A stretch of 64,000 bases of DNA, taken from contig JBAZJB010000001.1 in assembly GCA_041651575.1 (NCBI GenBank), positions 434,001 through 498,000 on the forward strand. The letters run 5' to 3'. The notes under the pieces are model-generated. The model searched no databases, was not told the origin of the DNA, and saw only the letters and a program-made list of their open reading frames with translations. The DNA comes from JAQUOT01 sp041651575. GTDB lineage: Archaea > Nanobdellota > Nanobdellia > SCGC-AAA011-G17 > JAFCDX01. Below, piece by piece: positions 31,794 to 40,031 of the stretch (position 1 is its first letter; every line of letters starts with the position of its first letter). Both the position numbers and the translations under genes were made by a program.

Positions 31794-32551
31794 AAAACGT
31801 AATCAAAGCAATAAAACTAGAATTTAATAATATGATGGAACGTAAATTTAGTTTATTTTTCTATCTCTTTGCACCAGTCTTACTTATCTATCTTTTTTAT
31901 ATGTCTGCTACCGTTATAGTTCATTGGGGAAATTATTCTTCATTAGGAATTAGAGTATATGATTTATTGGCTTCAGATATCTTTTCTATGATAATTTTAT
32001 TTATTACAACTCAATTAATGGTTTTAAGAATAGTTGGAGAAAAAGCACCATACGGAACATTAGATAGAGAACTTATAACTATCTCTAAATCAAGCATGTT
32101 TTTTGGAAAATTAATAACTAATTCTATATTTGTTTTTATTCAATGTTTTTTAGTATACTTTTCAGGTTTTATATTATTTCCTGCAAAAAATTATGGTAGT
32201 CATTTTTGGGTATTTATATTTATTTTATTAATAGGTCTTTTTGGTTTAGTTTCTGGTTTGGTTATATCAATATTTTCAAAAAATAAAGAACAAGCAGTAC
32301 AAATAGTACCTTTTTATATATTAATAATGATGATTCTTAGTGGATCATTAATCCCTTTAGATCAAATGTCTCATGTTATAGGTCTTATATCAAATAAACT
32401 TCCATTAACCATGGGTATAAGCTCTTTAAAGAATTTAACCTTGAATGGAGTTGGTTTTGAAGATGTTTTAACTAGCTTATATTATTTAATTAGTTGGATA
32501 ATGGGTATAGGATTAATTGGTTTATTAAAATTTAAATATGAAAAAAAATAA
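31790..32551 (+). CDS. ABC-2 type permease
   Basis: The 253-residue protein has about six hydrophobic helices and the ABC-2 pattern. An N-terminal cytosolic segment (IKLEFNNMMERKFSLFF) leads into helices, with VSGLVISIFSKNKEQAVQIVPFYILIMMILSGSLIPLDQM near the C-terminus, a hallmark of this family. The start ATG overlaps the stop of the ATPase gene. It forms the channel for the fused ATPase; cargo is unknown. Confidence 0.88.
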   Translation: MKNVIKAIKLEFNNMMERKFSLFFYLFAPVLLIYLFYMSATVIVHWGNYSSLGIRVYDLLASDIFSMIILFITTQLMVLRIVGEKAPYGTLDRELITISKSSMFFGKLITNSIFVFIQCFLVYFSGFILFPAKNYGSHFWVFIFILLIGLFGLVSGLVISIFSKNKEQAVQIVPFYILIMMILSGSLIPLDQMSHVIGLISNKLPLTMGISSLKNLTLNGVGFEDVLTSLYYLISWIMGIGLIGLLKFKYEKK

Positions 32552-32957
32552 AAATATAATTATTGTTTTAGTATTATTGTTAATTTTCATTAGTGGATGT
32601 TCTATTTATGATTGTGGAACTGATATAAATTGTTTTGAAGAAAAAGCAAAATCTTGTTCTAGTGCAAAAGTAAATATTATTGAAGAAGGGAATAATATTC
32701 GATTAACATCAAGAGGAATATTGTTTGGAAAGTGTAAATTCTCTTTAAAAATAGAACAAATAGGAGAAAATTTGCAACAACAAAATCCCGGAATCTCGAA
32801 AGTATTAATAGGAAAAACGATGAATTGTGAAATACCTTTAGAAGAACTAAACATAAATTTAGATAATTATCTTAATGATATTGCTAATTTAAAGGACGGA
32901 GAATATGAACGATATTGCTCTGGCCCGATAAAAGATATATTAAATGCTATTAGTTAA
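32538..32957 (+). CDS. Lipoprotein following the ABC exporter genes
   Basis: The signal peptide ends in LIFISGCSIYDCG, a lipobox, so Cys21 is probably lipid-modified. The mature part of about 118 residues has six cysteines, likely disulfide-bonded, and ends with KDGEYERYCSG. It overlaps the permease gene by 14 bases, so it belongs to the same operon. It could be a substrate-binding or accessory lipoprotein. No known domain is seen. Confidence 0.72.
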   Translation: MKKNKNIIIVLVLLLIFISGCSIYDCGTDINCFEEKAKSCSSAKVNIIEEGNNIRLTSRGILFGKCKFSLKIEQIGENLQQQNPGISKVLIGKTMNCEIPLEELNINLDNYLNDIANLKDGEYERYCSGPIKDILNAIS

Positions 32958-33033
32958 TTCTTTACTTATTACAAAAAGAATATACATAACAAAAACACAA
33001 AATACTTTTAAATAAATCCATTATTAAAATTAA

Positions 33034-33348
33034 ATGGCATTAGAACAATATATACCACAAATTGCATTTTTTATAATATCTATCATCTCTGTGTGGGTTA
33101 GTATCTTAATATTTAATGGGAGCAAAGGTTATGTTAAAACAATCTTTTCTGGAGTAAAATTTGCTAGCAAAATTGAGGGATTTATAGTTTTTGTAGCATT
33201 GTTTTTTATTTTAAGTGTATTAGAAAAAATATTAACCCCTTGGATTGAAAATCTATTAAAAATTAATCTTAATCATTTGGTATGGATAATTATTGTAACT
33301 ATTTTAATATCTTATTTTATGTATGATTATTTATACTTTAAAAAATAA
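33034..33348 (+). CDS. Small membrane protein with three predicted helices
   Basis: The 104-residue protein starts MALEQYIPQIAFFIISIISVW and has three hydrophobic segments separated by short charged loops, ending with a FKK tail. It has its own TATA-like AATACTTTTAAATAAATCC before the ATG. No family is recognised; nothing suggests an enzyme. Confidence 0.65.
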   Translation: MALEQYIPQIAFFIISIISVWVSILIFNGSKGYVKTIFSGVKFASKIEGFIVFVALFFILSVLEKILTPWIENLLKINLNHLVWIIIVTILISYFMYDYLYFKK

Positions 33349-33441
33349 AATTTTATCTCGAATGTTCTTTCATTATTTTAAGTATAAAAATGTTTATAAA
33401 CTTAAATTAATATATTTAAACCATTAAAAGGAGGTGTATAA

Positions 33442-33690
33442 ATGTTAGGAGAATTAGCCGCTTTAGTAGCTACATTTGGTGTCTTGTTATTTATAGCCAT
33501 GATTTGGGAAATGGTATGGAAAGGTATTGCGTTGTGGTACGCAGCAAAGGATGACCATAAAGTTTGGTATGTTTGTCTATTAATTTTTAATACCTTAGGT
33601 ATATTACCTATAGTATACCTTTTAATACATAGACAAAAAGATGTAAATAAAGTATACAAACAAATAACGGCAAAGAAAAAACGAAGATAA
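33442..33690 (+). CDS. DUF5652-like small membrane protein
   Basis: Two hydrophobic helices and WKGIALWYAAKDDHKVWYV with NTLGILPIVYLLI match the small membrane family common in DPANN and CPR genomes. A strong ribosome site AAGGAGGTG seven bases before the ATG is unusual in this mostly leaderless genome. A poly-T stretch follows the stop. Function unknown. Confidence 0.75.
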   Translation: MLGELAALVATFGVLLFIAMIWEMVWKGIALWYAAKDDHKVWYVCLLIFNTLGILPIVYLLIHRQKDVNKVYKQITAKKKRR

Positions 33691-33694
33691 AAAC

Positions 33695-33721
33695 TTTTTC
33701 TTTTATTTTTCTTTTTTATTT
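33695..33721 (+). terminator. T-rich terminator between convergent genes
   Basis: A run with CTTTTTCTTTTATTTTTC and further T follows the DUF5652-like gene and precedes the convergent unknown gene, fitting the oligo-T archaeal terminator. Confidence 0.5.
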
Positions 33722-33726
33722 AGAAT

Positions 33727-34062
33727 TTAATCGGATTGTTTTACTACCATACATTCTCTTACAAATCTTCTCTCTTCTTCTGCATAAGCTTGACATATAG
33801 CTATGTGCAATCCATCTACAGAAATATTTTTATTTCTAAGGTCTGCTAATACCATAGGATTAATCGTACTTAACCTTCTTTCTAAATCTCCTCTTTTGGT
33901 TAAAGCAAATTCCCTTAAAACTCCCCTTGGAAGAGGCAATAAACATTCAAATTCTTCTCCTGGAACTTTATGATAAACAGCATGGTCTTCTATACAATTT
34001 GGAAGAAGAGTTACTCTTAATACTTCATCTTCATATAAAGGTTTTATTTCTTTGTAAGACAT
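33727..34062 (-). CDS. Unknown 111-residue protein
   Basis: It is a soluble, mixed alpha/beta protein with no signal peptide, with LPLPRGVLREFALTKRGDLERRL in the middle and a charged helix AYAEEERRFVREC near the end. No motif is recognised. It is divergent from the radA operon, whose long leader lies in the 264 bases upstream. Its own TATA-like AAATAGATTTTATATTT sequence on this strand precedes the start. Confidence 0.65.
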   Translation of the reverse strand: MSYKEIKPLYEDEVLRVTLLPNCIEDHAVYHKVPGEEFECLLPLPRGVLREFALTKRGDLERRLSTINPMVLADLRNKNISVDGLHIAICQAYAEEERRFVRECMVVKQSD

Positions 34063-34171
34063 AATTATTTTAAATATAAAATCTATTTAAACATTTATTT
34101 AGTTAGAATTATAGTTTAGAGTATAAGTAAATTCAAATAAACTATATTCTACAAAATATATATTCTAACAG

Positions 34172-34210
34172 ATTGCAACTTGCAACTGGGTGCGCGTAAG
34201 ATTTATAAAT
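34172..34210 (+). promoter_or_regulatory. TTGCAA repeats and TATA box upstream of the radA operon
   Basis: TTGCAACTTGCAAC holds two self-complementary TTGCAA sites seven bases apart, starting near 34174. The TATA-like ATTTATAAAT lies at 34201-34210. The repeats could bind a regulator of the recombinase operon; this is inferred. Confidence 0.45.
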
Positions 34211-34242
34211 AGATTTTTCATTTATACTTTAAACTCCATGAA

Positions 34243-34278
34243 ATAAGAGGCGAAGAGCGGAGTTTGTTTGCTTCTTAT
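34243..34278 (+). promoter_or_regulatory. Hairpin in the leader of the radA operon
   Basis: ATAAGAGG (34243-34250) pairs with CTTCTTAT (34271-34278), with one G-U pair. The leader of about 90 bases between TATA and ATG, with GGAGAG near 34313, is unusually long here. Confidence 0.4.
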
Positions 34279-34325
34279 CTTGTGGAATCTGAAATAAAAA
34301 CCGAAAGGAATAGGAGAGTGTTAAA

Positions 34326-34595
34326 ATGGCAAATGCGCCAGAAAAAAAATGGAGAGTCTCAAACATGGAAGTAGTTGTTTGGGATAATAAAAAAGAAAAA
34401 GATGGAGCAGAATATGGTTATAAGACAGTTAGTCTTGTAAAAAGCTTCAAGAAAAAAGACGAAGATGTTTGGAGATCAGATACTATCAATAATTTAAGAA
34501 GAACTGATATTCCAAAAATGATTGCTTTGTTAAACAAAGCGCAAGATTATTTATTTTTCGAAGCTAACAAAGAACATGAAGGTGAGGAAGAATGA
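34326..34595 (+). CDS. Small conserved-looking protein cotranscribed with radA
   Basis: Eighty-nine residues: WRVSNMEVVVWDN, then YKTVSLVKSFKKKDEDVWRSDTINNLRRTDIPKMIALLNKAQDYLFFE, with a Glu-rich tail. The strand-rich first half, a W-R-S motif and a final helix resemble small single-strand-DNA-binding folds such as PC4, but I cannot assign it. It overlaps the radA start by four bases, so the two are translationally coupled, pointing to DNA repair. Confidence 0.6.
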   Translation: MANAPEKKWRVSNMEVVVWDNKKEKDGAEYGYKTVSLVKSFKKKDEDVWRSDTINNLRRTDIPKMIALLNKAQDYLFFEANKEHEGEEE

Positions 34596-35599
34596 GCAAG
34601 AAAAAAGATGTAGTTGAAGGATTAGAAATGAAAGATGAAAATTCAGTTGAAGACTTACCTGGAGTAGGCGCTGCAACAGCTGAAAAATTAAAAGAAGCTG
34701 GATTTACTAATATGATTAGTATTGCTGTAGCATCAACTGGAGAATTAGTTGAAGCAGCAGGTGTTGGAGAAGCTGTAGCTAGAAAAATAATCAATACGGC
34801 TAGAGACAAACTCAAAATGGGTTTTGAATCTGGACATGAATTACTTGAAAGATCAGAAAAAACTGAAAGAATTACAACAGGAAGTAAAGCTCTTGATAAA
34901 TTATTAGGTGGCGGAATAGAAACAGGAACTATAACAGAATGTTATGGTGCTTTCTCATCTGGAAAATCACAGATTGCACATCAAATTGCAGTCAATGCAC
35001 AACTACCCAAAGAAAAAGGTGGAATAAATGGTGCAGTTGTATTTTTAGATACAGAATCCACTTTTAGACCAGAAAGAATTAAACAGTTAGCAGAAGCTCA
35101 AGGTTTAGATTTTACTGAAATCTTGAAAAATATTAGGGTAGCTAGATGTTTTAATTCAGACCATCAAGTTTTACTAACTGAAAAAATATCTGAACTAGTA
35201 GAAAAAGAAGGTTTACCTGTAAAATTAATTATAGTAGATTCTTTAATGTCTTTATTTAGATCAGACTATGTTGGAAGAGGAAGTTTAGCAGATAGACAGC
35301 AAAAAATAAACAAGCACATACACACATTGCAAAGACTTGCAAACATGTACAATTTAGCTGTTTATGTAACAAACCAAGTTATGGCTAAACCAGATACTTT
35401 CTTCGGAGATCCTACTGAACCTGTTGGAGGACACATAGTTGGTCACGGAATGAATCCAAGAGTTTACCTAAGAAAAGGTAAGAAAGGAACTAGAGTAGCA
35501 AAAATGGTAGATAGTTCTTATTTACCAGAATGCGAAGTAGTCTACATGATAACTCCACAAGGAATTAGGGATGTAGAAGGTTCAGAAGCAGAAGAATAA
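34592..35599 (+). CDS. radA: RadA recombinase
   Basis: The N-terminal helix-hairpin-helix domain (LPGVGAATAEKLKEAGF) precedes the RecA core. ECYGAFSSGKSQIAHQ is Walker A, with AVVFLDTESTFRPERI and IIVDSLMSLFRSDYVGRG (Walker B region). The C-terminus has QVMAKPDTFFGDP and HGMNPRVYLRKGKKG. It forms filaments on single-stranded DNA and drives strand exchange. At 335 residues it is full-length. It is coupled to the small gene upstream and followed by a convergent glycosyltransferase gene. Confidence 0.97.
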   Translation: MSKKKDVVEGLEMKDENSVEDLPGVGAATAEKLKEAGFTNMISIAVASTGELVEAAGVGEAVARKIINTARDKLKMGFESGHELLERSEKTERITTGSKALDKLLGGGIETGTITECYGAFSSGKSQIAHQIAVNAQLPKEKGGINGAVVFLDTESTFRPERIKQLAEAQGLDFTEILKNIRVARCFNSDHQVLLTEKISELVEKEGLPVKLIIVDSLMSLFRSDYVGRGSLADRQQKINKHIHTLQRLANMYNLAVYVTNQVMAKPDTFFGDPTEPVGGHIVGHGMNPRVYLRKGKKGTRVAKMVDSSYLPECEVVYMITPQGIRDVEGSEAEE

Positions 35600-35603
35600 A
35601 TTT

Positions 35604-36752
35604 TTATTTTTTCTTTTTTATTAATTCTTTATAAATTTCTTCTATTTTTTTAATTATACTTTCTAAAGAAAATTCTTTTACCAAAATTAAAGATTCTTTT
35701 CCAAATTTTTCTCTTGATTTTTTATCTTTTAATAATTTTTCCATACAATTTGCTATTTCTTTATAATCTCCGGGTTTTGTTATAAATCCATTTTTATTAT
35801 TTTTAACAATATAAGGAACTGCTAATTTATTTACTCCGATGATAGGCAAACCGCACGCCATTGCTTCTAAAATAACTAACCCTTCTGTTTCAACAGTAGA
35901 GGGTGTAACAAAAATATCTGCTTTTGAATACAATTTAGGAAGATTATCGTGTTTTATTGGTCCTAAAAATTCTACATTTTTAGAAATACCTAATTTTTGA
36001 GTAAATTCTTTTAAACCTTCTAGATCTGGTCCTTTTCCTGCAATTAATAATTTAACATTTTTATTCTTCTTTAATAATTCGTTAAATGCTTTAATTAAAA
36101 CATCAATATTTTTTTCATATCCTATTCGCCCCACATGTAAAATTGTTTTTCCGTCTTTTTTTGATTGTATTGGATGAAATTTTTTTAAATCAACGCCATT
36201 TGATAAGAATTTAACATTTTTTATTCCATGTTTTTCTAATTCTTGTTTCATTGCTATTGAAGGAGTTGTAACAATATTACATTTATTATAAAATTTTCTT
36301 GTATAACCCCAAGTTAATCTCTTTGCAGTTTTAGATTTATTAAAGATAGGTAAAGGTAGATAATCTAAGAAATCTGGGAGTAAAGTATGATAAGTCCCTA
36401 CTACAGGTTTTTTATATTTATTATTTAATATTAAAGCAGCCCACCCAAAAATAGATGGAGTATGAATATGAATTATATCTGGATTAATTTCCTTGAATTT
36501 TTTGTTTATGTCCAATAATTTTGGGTAGGCTAATTGAAAATCAGGATATTTTATTAGGTTTAATCTAGGATAATGAAATACTTGTATATTTTTATGTAAT
36601 TTTGGTATTTGAAAATTTTTTTCTTTAGGTTTTATAGTAAAAATATAAATTTTATTTCCTTTTTTAGCTAAATTTTCTGAAGAGTTTAAGATAGAAGTTA
36701 CTATTCCATTTATATTGGGAACAAATGTATCTGTGAAATATGCTATTTTCAT
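35604..36752 (-). CDS. GT4-family glycosyltransferase
   Basis: The N-terminal Rossmann domain opens IAYFTDTFVPNINGIVTSI, as in GT-B glycosyltransferases. The second half has LHVGRIGYEKNIDVLIKAF, LLIAGKGPDLEGLKEF and the sugar-nucleotide site PSTVETEGLVILEAMACGLPII. It transfers a sugar from a nucleotide donor to a lipid or protein acceptor. Close relatives act on phosphatidylinositol or diacylglycerol, but the acceptor here is unknown. It ends beside radA. Confidence 0.92.
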   Translation of the reverse strand: MKIAYFTDTFVPNINGIVTSILNSSENLAKKGNKIYIFTIKPKEKNFQIPKLHKNIQVFHYPRLNLIKYPDFQLAYPKLLDINKKFKEINPDIIHIHTPSIFGWAALILNNKYKKPVVGTYHTLLPDFLDYLPLPIFNKSKTAKRLTWGYTRKFYNKCNIVTTPSIAMKQELEKHGIKNVKFLSNGVDLKKFHPIQSKKDGKTILHVGRIGYEKNIDVLIKAFNELLKKNKNVKLLIAGKGPDLEGLKEFTQKLGISKNVEFLGPIKHDNLPKLYSKADIFVTPSTVETEGLVILEAMACGLPIIGVNKLAVPYIVKNNKNGFITKPGDYKEIANCMEKLLKDKKSREKFGKESLILVKEFSLESIIKKIEEIYKELIKKKK

Positions 36753-36804
36753 ATTTACTATCCAAGTAAGTAATATTTAAAAAGGTACTCCCTTATCAAA
36801 AAAT

Positions 36805-37785
36805 ATGAAAATAAATAAAGTATACCAATCTACATTACAATATTTAAAAGGGAATTATAGGGCTTGTGAATTTGCTTTAACAAATATCTGTGTCTCTAAA
36901 TGTTCTTTTTGTAATATCTGGAAACAAAAGAAAAAGATTATAGTAGATAAAGACAAAGCCATTAAAACAATAGACTGTCTAGCAGATTTAGGAGTAAGAT
37001 TTATTACTTTAACTGGAGGAGAACCTCTTTTACACCCAAACATCATAGATTTTACTAAAAGATGTACAAAAAGAGGAATTGTTACTGCCATTCTTGATGC
37101 AGACCCTAGATTATTCACAAAAGAAAAAGTAGAAGAATTAAAAAAAGCCGGATTAGATTATGCTTGTATCTCTATAGATCATTACACAGATGAAATAGAA
37201 TATAAATCAAGAAAAATAAAAGATTTATTGTTTCATATTAAAAATGCAGTAGAACTTTTAAAGAAAAATAAAATAAAAACTATAGCTTCAATTTTAATAA
37301 GCAATTATAATCATACAGAACTTAAAAAATTATTTGAAAAATGTAATGATATTGGATTTGATAATATAGCAATAAATTACCCAGAACATTCTCTATCTAC
37401 AGTATATGAGCTCGGAGGGAATATGGTTAGACTAACTCCAGAACAAACAATTTATGCTTTACAAGAGGTAATCAAACTAAAAAAGGAGTATAATATTATT
37501 AATCCTATAGATTCGATGCAGAATATAATAAAATATTTGAAAAAAGAAAGAGTGGATTACCTTTGTTTTGGCGGGAATAAAGTTTTATTTGTAGATTGGT
37601 TTTTTAATGTATACCCTTGCATGCATTTGGCTAAACATTTTGGACCAATTTTTGAGTTAACTAAAGATAAATTATTAAAACAACCATGTAATTGTTGTAA
37701 TATGAGCTGGTATAGAGATTTTAGTATTTATTTCTGTGGAATTAAGTCTATAAAACCTTTAATTAAAGAAATTAAACAATTTTAA
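36805..37785 (+). CDS. Radical SAM protein
   Basis: ALTNICVSKCSFCNIWKQ holds the CxxxCxxC cluster motif near residue 32. ITLTGGEPLLHPNI follows as the SAM-binding loop. A C-terminal group of cysteines (YPCMHLAKHFG, CNCCNMSWY) could bind an extra cluster, as in HpnH/PqqE-like proteins. The substrate is unknown. It is divergent from the glycosyltransferase gene, and its end overlaps the convergent GT2 gene by four bases. Cell-surface glycolipid modification is an appealing but unproven role. Confidence 0.83.
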   Translation: MKINKVYQSTLQYLKGNYRACEFALTNICVSKCSFCNIWKQKKKIIVDKDKAIKTIDCLADLGVRFITLTGGEPLLHPNIIDFTKRCTKRGIVTAILDADPRLFTKEKVEELKKAGLDYACISIDHYTDEIEYKSRKIKDLLFHIKNAVELLKKNKIKTIASILISNYNHTELKKLFEKCNDIGFDNIAINYPEHSLSTVYELGGNMVRLTPEQTIYALQEVIKLKKEYNIINPIDSMQNIIKYLKKERVDYLCFGGNKVLFVDWFFNVYPCMHLAKHFGPIFELTKDKLLKQPCNCCNMSWYRDFSIYFCGIKSIKPLIKEIKQF

Positions 37786-38486
37786 TTTAATTTTTTTGAA
37801 GTCGCGGCTAAATAAATGGTTTGATAAATAAATTTGTACCAAGGAATAATTTTAAATATGTCTTGCATCATTTTATAACTATCCATTATACCTAAAACAA
37901 ATCCTTTTTTATGAGTTTTGTAGTAACAAGTAACATTCGGCCATTTTACAACACCAATTTTTTTATGATGCTTAATAAAATACTCATTAAAAACCACTTC
38001 TATTCCAAATCCAGTATTTCTACATTCTGGCAAATTATGGAAAAAATTTTTATGGAAAATTTTTTCTCCAGTTATAACATCTATCCCCAAAAGATTATGT
38101 ATAAATAAAGTATTCCTTAAACTGTAACCCACATCTACTTTCCTACAAAGTACAGGTAAAATCAATTCTGAAATATTATCTGAGGTTAAACCTTTAAGAT
38201 CTCCATCTATCATAAATAAATAATCTCCTCTCGCTTTATTAAAACCCATATATAATGAAGATGCTTTTCCTCTTTTTCCTCTTTTTTTTATAATCTTTAT
38301 TGAACAAATCAGAGGTTTATTAGCCCTTATAAAATCTTTTATTTCTTTTAAGGTATTATCTTCAGAATTATCATCTACAACTATAATCTCGTTAATTAAT
38401 TTATGTGTAGCAACCACATTTAATACGTTTAATACTCTTTTCTCTTCATTATATACAGGGATTATACATGAAACTTTTTCTTTCAT
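37782..38486 (-). CDS. GT2-family glycosyltransferase
   Basis: The protein starts VSCIIPVYNEEKRVLNVLNVV, then IIVVDDNSEDNT, the UDP-sugar-binding part of the GT-A fold, and has GDYLFMIDGDLKG as the DxD region and a GFGIEVVFNEY acceptor-side segment. It is 234 residues, typical of dolichol-phosphate mannosyltransferase-like enzymes without membrane helices. Its ATG is only seven bases after the 3' end of tRNA-Arg, with no room for its own promoter, so it probably shares the tRNA transcript. Confidence 0.88.
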   Translation of the reverse strand: MKEKVSCIIPVYNEEKRVLNVLNVVATHKLINEIIVVDDNSEDNTLKEIKDFIRANKPLICSIKIIKKRGKRGKASSLYMGFNKARGDYLFMIDGDLKGLTSDNISELILPVLCRKVDVGYSLRNTLFIHNLLGIDVITGEKIFHKNFFHNLPECRNTGFGIEVVFNEYFIKHHKKIGVVKWPNVTCYYKTHKKGFVLGIMDSYKMMQDIFKIIPWYKFIYQTIYLAATSKKLN

Positions 38487-38493
38487 TTTAATA

Positions 38494-38567
38494 CGCCCCT
38501 ATCCAGATTTGAACTGGAGTTACAGGTTCCGCAAACCCGCGTACTATCCAAGCTATACTATAGGGGC
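38494..38567 (-). tRNA. tRNA-Arg (anticodon GCG)
   Basis: Acceptor GCCCCTA/TAGGGGC, T arm TCCAG-TTCAAAT-CTGGA and anticodon stem CGGGT/ACCTG are all paired. The loop TTGCGGA gives anticodon GCG for codon CGC. No intron, no encoded CCA. A TATA-like TATTTAAATC (read on either strand) lies about 28 bases upstream. The GT2 gene begins seven bases downstream on the same strand. Confidence 0.93.
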
Positions 38568-38604
38568 TTAATAAATCTAAAGAAATACCTTATTTAAATC
38601 TTTT

Positions 38605-39471
38605 TTATTTTAAACCATTACGAATTTTAGCTTTTCCATACTTAACAATTCTTGCAACATAGTGTATAGGATGTTTGACATGTTTTCTAAAAGCCCAGGT
38701 TCTTGATATTAACATTCTACCCACTCTTCCTTCATAACAATAAATTGAAACTTTTCTTTTTTTCAAATTATCTAAGAAAGATTTTGTATCTTTTACTCTA
38801 GAATAAGTAAGAACTTTTCCTAAATCAAATTTAACATGTCCGTCTGAACCACCAGTATATGCTTTTCCATATTTTTTAGCCAATTCTAAAGCTGCTTCAT
38901 TTTTATTCATCATTAAATGCCCATTCATAACTTCGATGCAATCAAATTGTTTTATTAAATGAAATTTATCTGCTCCTTTTTCAATATACAATTTTTGTTC
39001 AATTTTTCTAGTTAAACCATGCATTACTCCATAAGGATGAGGTATACTTGTAACACACTTATATTTTTTTAATCTATTAAAAATCTCTCTACCTGTAAGT
39101 TCTAATCCGGAATAAATTAATTTTTTTCTATAAGGAAGAATACTAGTTTTAAAAAAATCTACTAAATCATCAAGATTATAAAAATAAACCAACATATCAA
39201 AATTTTCTTTGGTTCTTAATTCAATCCCAGGTATAAATTTAAAATCATACAAAGCTGCTTCCATACATCCTTTTATTTCATTGTGATCTGTAATTGCAAC
39301 CCCAACATTATATTTTTTGCATAGTTTATTAAGAGTTTTTATGCTAGTTGCACCATCAGAATAATTTGTATGAAAATGCATATCAAAAAACAAGCCTTCT
39401 TTTTTAAGTTCAGCTACATCTATTTCTGAAGCATGTGAAAATAATTTTCCAAGTATTTTATTAATAAACAT
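38605..39471 (-). CDS. PHP-domain metal-dependent phosphoesterase
   Basis: Metal ligands appear in order: FDMHFHTNYSDGATS (first His pair) near residue 30, ITDHNEIKG, then FIPGIELRT, TSIPHPYGV and YTGGSDGHVKFDLG. This is the PHP pattern of small trimetal phosphoesterases. The enzyme likely hydrolyses a phosphate ester of a nucleotide or sugar; substrate unknown. A C-terminal basic tail (RKHVKHPIHYVARIVKYGKAK) follows the fold. It lies upstream of tRNA-Arg on the same strand. Confidence 0.87.
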   Translation of the reverse strand: MFINKILGKLFSHASEIDVAELKKEGLFFDMHFHTNYSDGATSIKTLNKLCKKYNVGVAITDHNEIKGCMEAALYDFKFIPGIELRTKENFDMLVYFYNLDDLVDFFKTSILPYRKKLIYSGLELTGREIFNRLKKYKCVTSIPHPYGVMHGLTRKIEQKLYIEKGADKFHLIKQFDCIEVMNGHLMMNKNEAALELAKKYGKAYTGGSDGHVKFDLGKVLTYSRVKDTKSFLDNLKKRKVSIYCYEGRVGRMLISRTWAFRKHVKHPIHYVARIVKYGKAKIRNGLK

Positions 39472-39530
39472 AGTTTAAATGATAAAAGAAACGTTTATAA
39501 ACATTTTTAATGAATCAATTTAAGGTAAAA

Positions 39531-39707
39531 ATGGCAGAAAAAGACTTAAAATGCACATCTTGTAATACCTCAATAAAAGGCATAAAAGGTGCTACGGTAT
39601 TCAAATGCCCAAGCTGTGGAAAACAAGAAATTATAAGATGCGAACATTGTAGGATAATTGTAGCTAGATATAAATGTCCAACCTGTGGATTTTCTGGACC
39701 TAATTAA
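39531..39707 (+). CDS. Archaeal zinc-ribbon protein (DUF1610-like)
   Basis: Four Cys-x-x-Cys pairs (CTSC, CPSC, CEHC, CPTC) in under 60 residues form two zinc ribbons, as in the small archaeal HVO_2753-type proteins, which are thought to bind RNA. I chose the ATG at 39531 (MAEKDLKC). The frame extends to an ATG at 39510, but the TTTATAAAC box near 39493-39501 and an AAGG site favour the shorter form. The EF-1-beta gene starts one base after its stop. Confidence 0.85.
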   Translation: MAEKDLKCTSCNTSIKGIKGATVFKCPSCGKQEIIRCEHCRIIVARYKCPTCGFSGPN

Positions 39708-39708
39708 A

Positions 39709-39993
39709 ATGGCAAAAGTAGTTATAACTTTAAGAATAATGCCTGAATCTCCAGATGTAGATTTATCAATATTAGAAAAAGAAGCTAAACAAATAATTGA
39801 AGAACATTGTTCTCCAGATAAAACAGAATTTAAAATAAGTATAGATCCTGTAGCATTTGGATTAAAAGCTTTAGTTATCATATTTGTAATGGATGAGAAA
39901 AAAGGTGCAACTGATCCTTTAGAAGAAAAGATAAGAAATATTTCTGGTATAGAAAGTGCAGAAATTACAGATGTAAGAAGAGCTATTGGTTAA
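39709..39993 (+). CDS. Elongation factor 1-beta
   Basis: The protein MAKVVITLRIMPESPDVDLSIL fits the start of archaeal EF-1-beta, and GLKALVIIFVMDEKKGATDPLEEKI and GIESAEITDVRRAIG complete the small fold of about 94 residues. It exchanges GDP for GTP on aEF1A. It follows the zinc-ribbon gene by one base, the classic archaeal pairing, so the two are cotranslated. A longer frame from 39685 overlaps that gene and is not supported. Confidence 0.94.
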   Translation: MAKVVITLRIMPESPDVDLSILEKEAKQIIEEHCSPDKTEFKISIDPVAFGLKALVIIFVMDEKKGATDPLEEKIRNISGIESAEITDVRRAIG

Positions 39994-40031
39994 ACAGAAA
40001 GACTTTTATTCTAATTTAAATATTTAATTTT

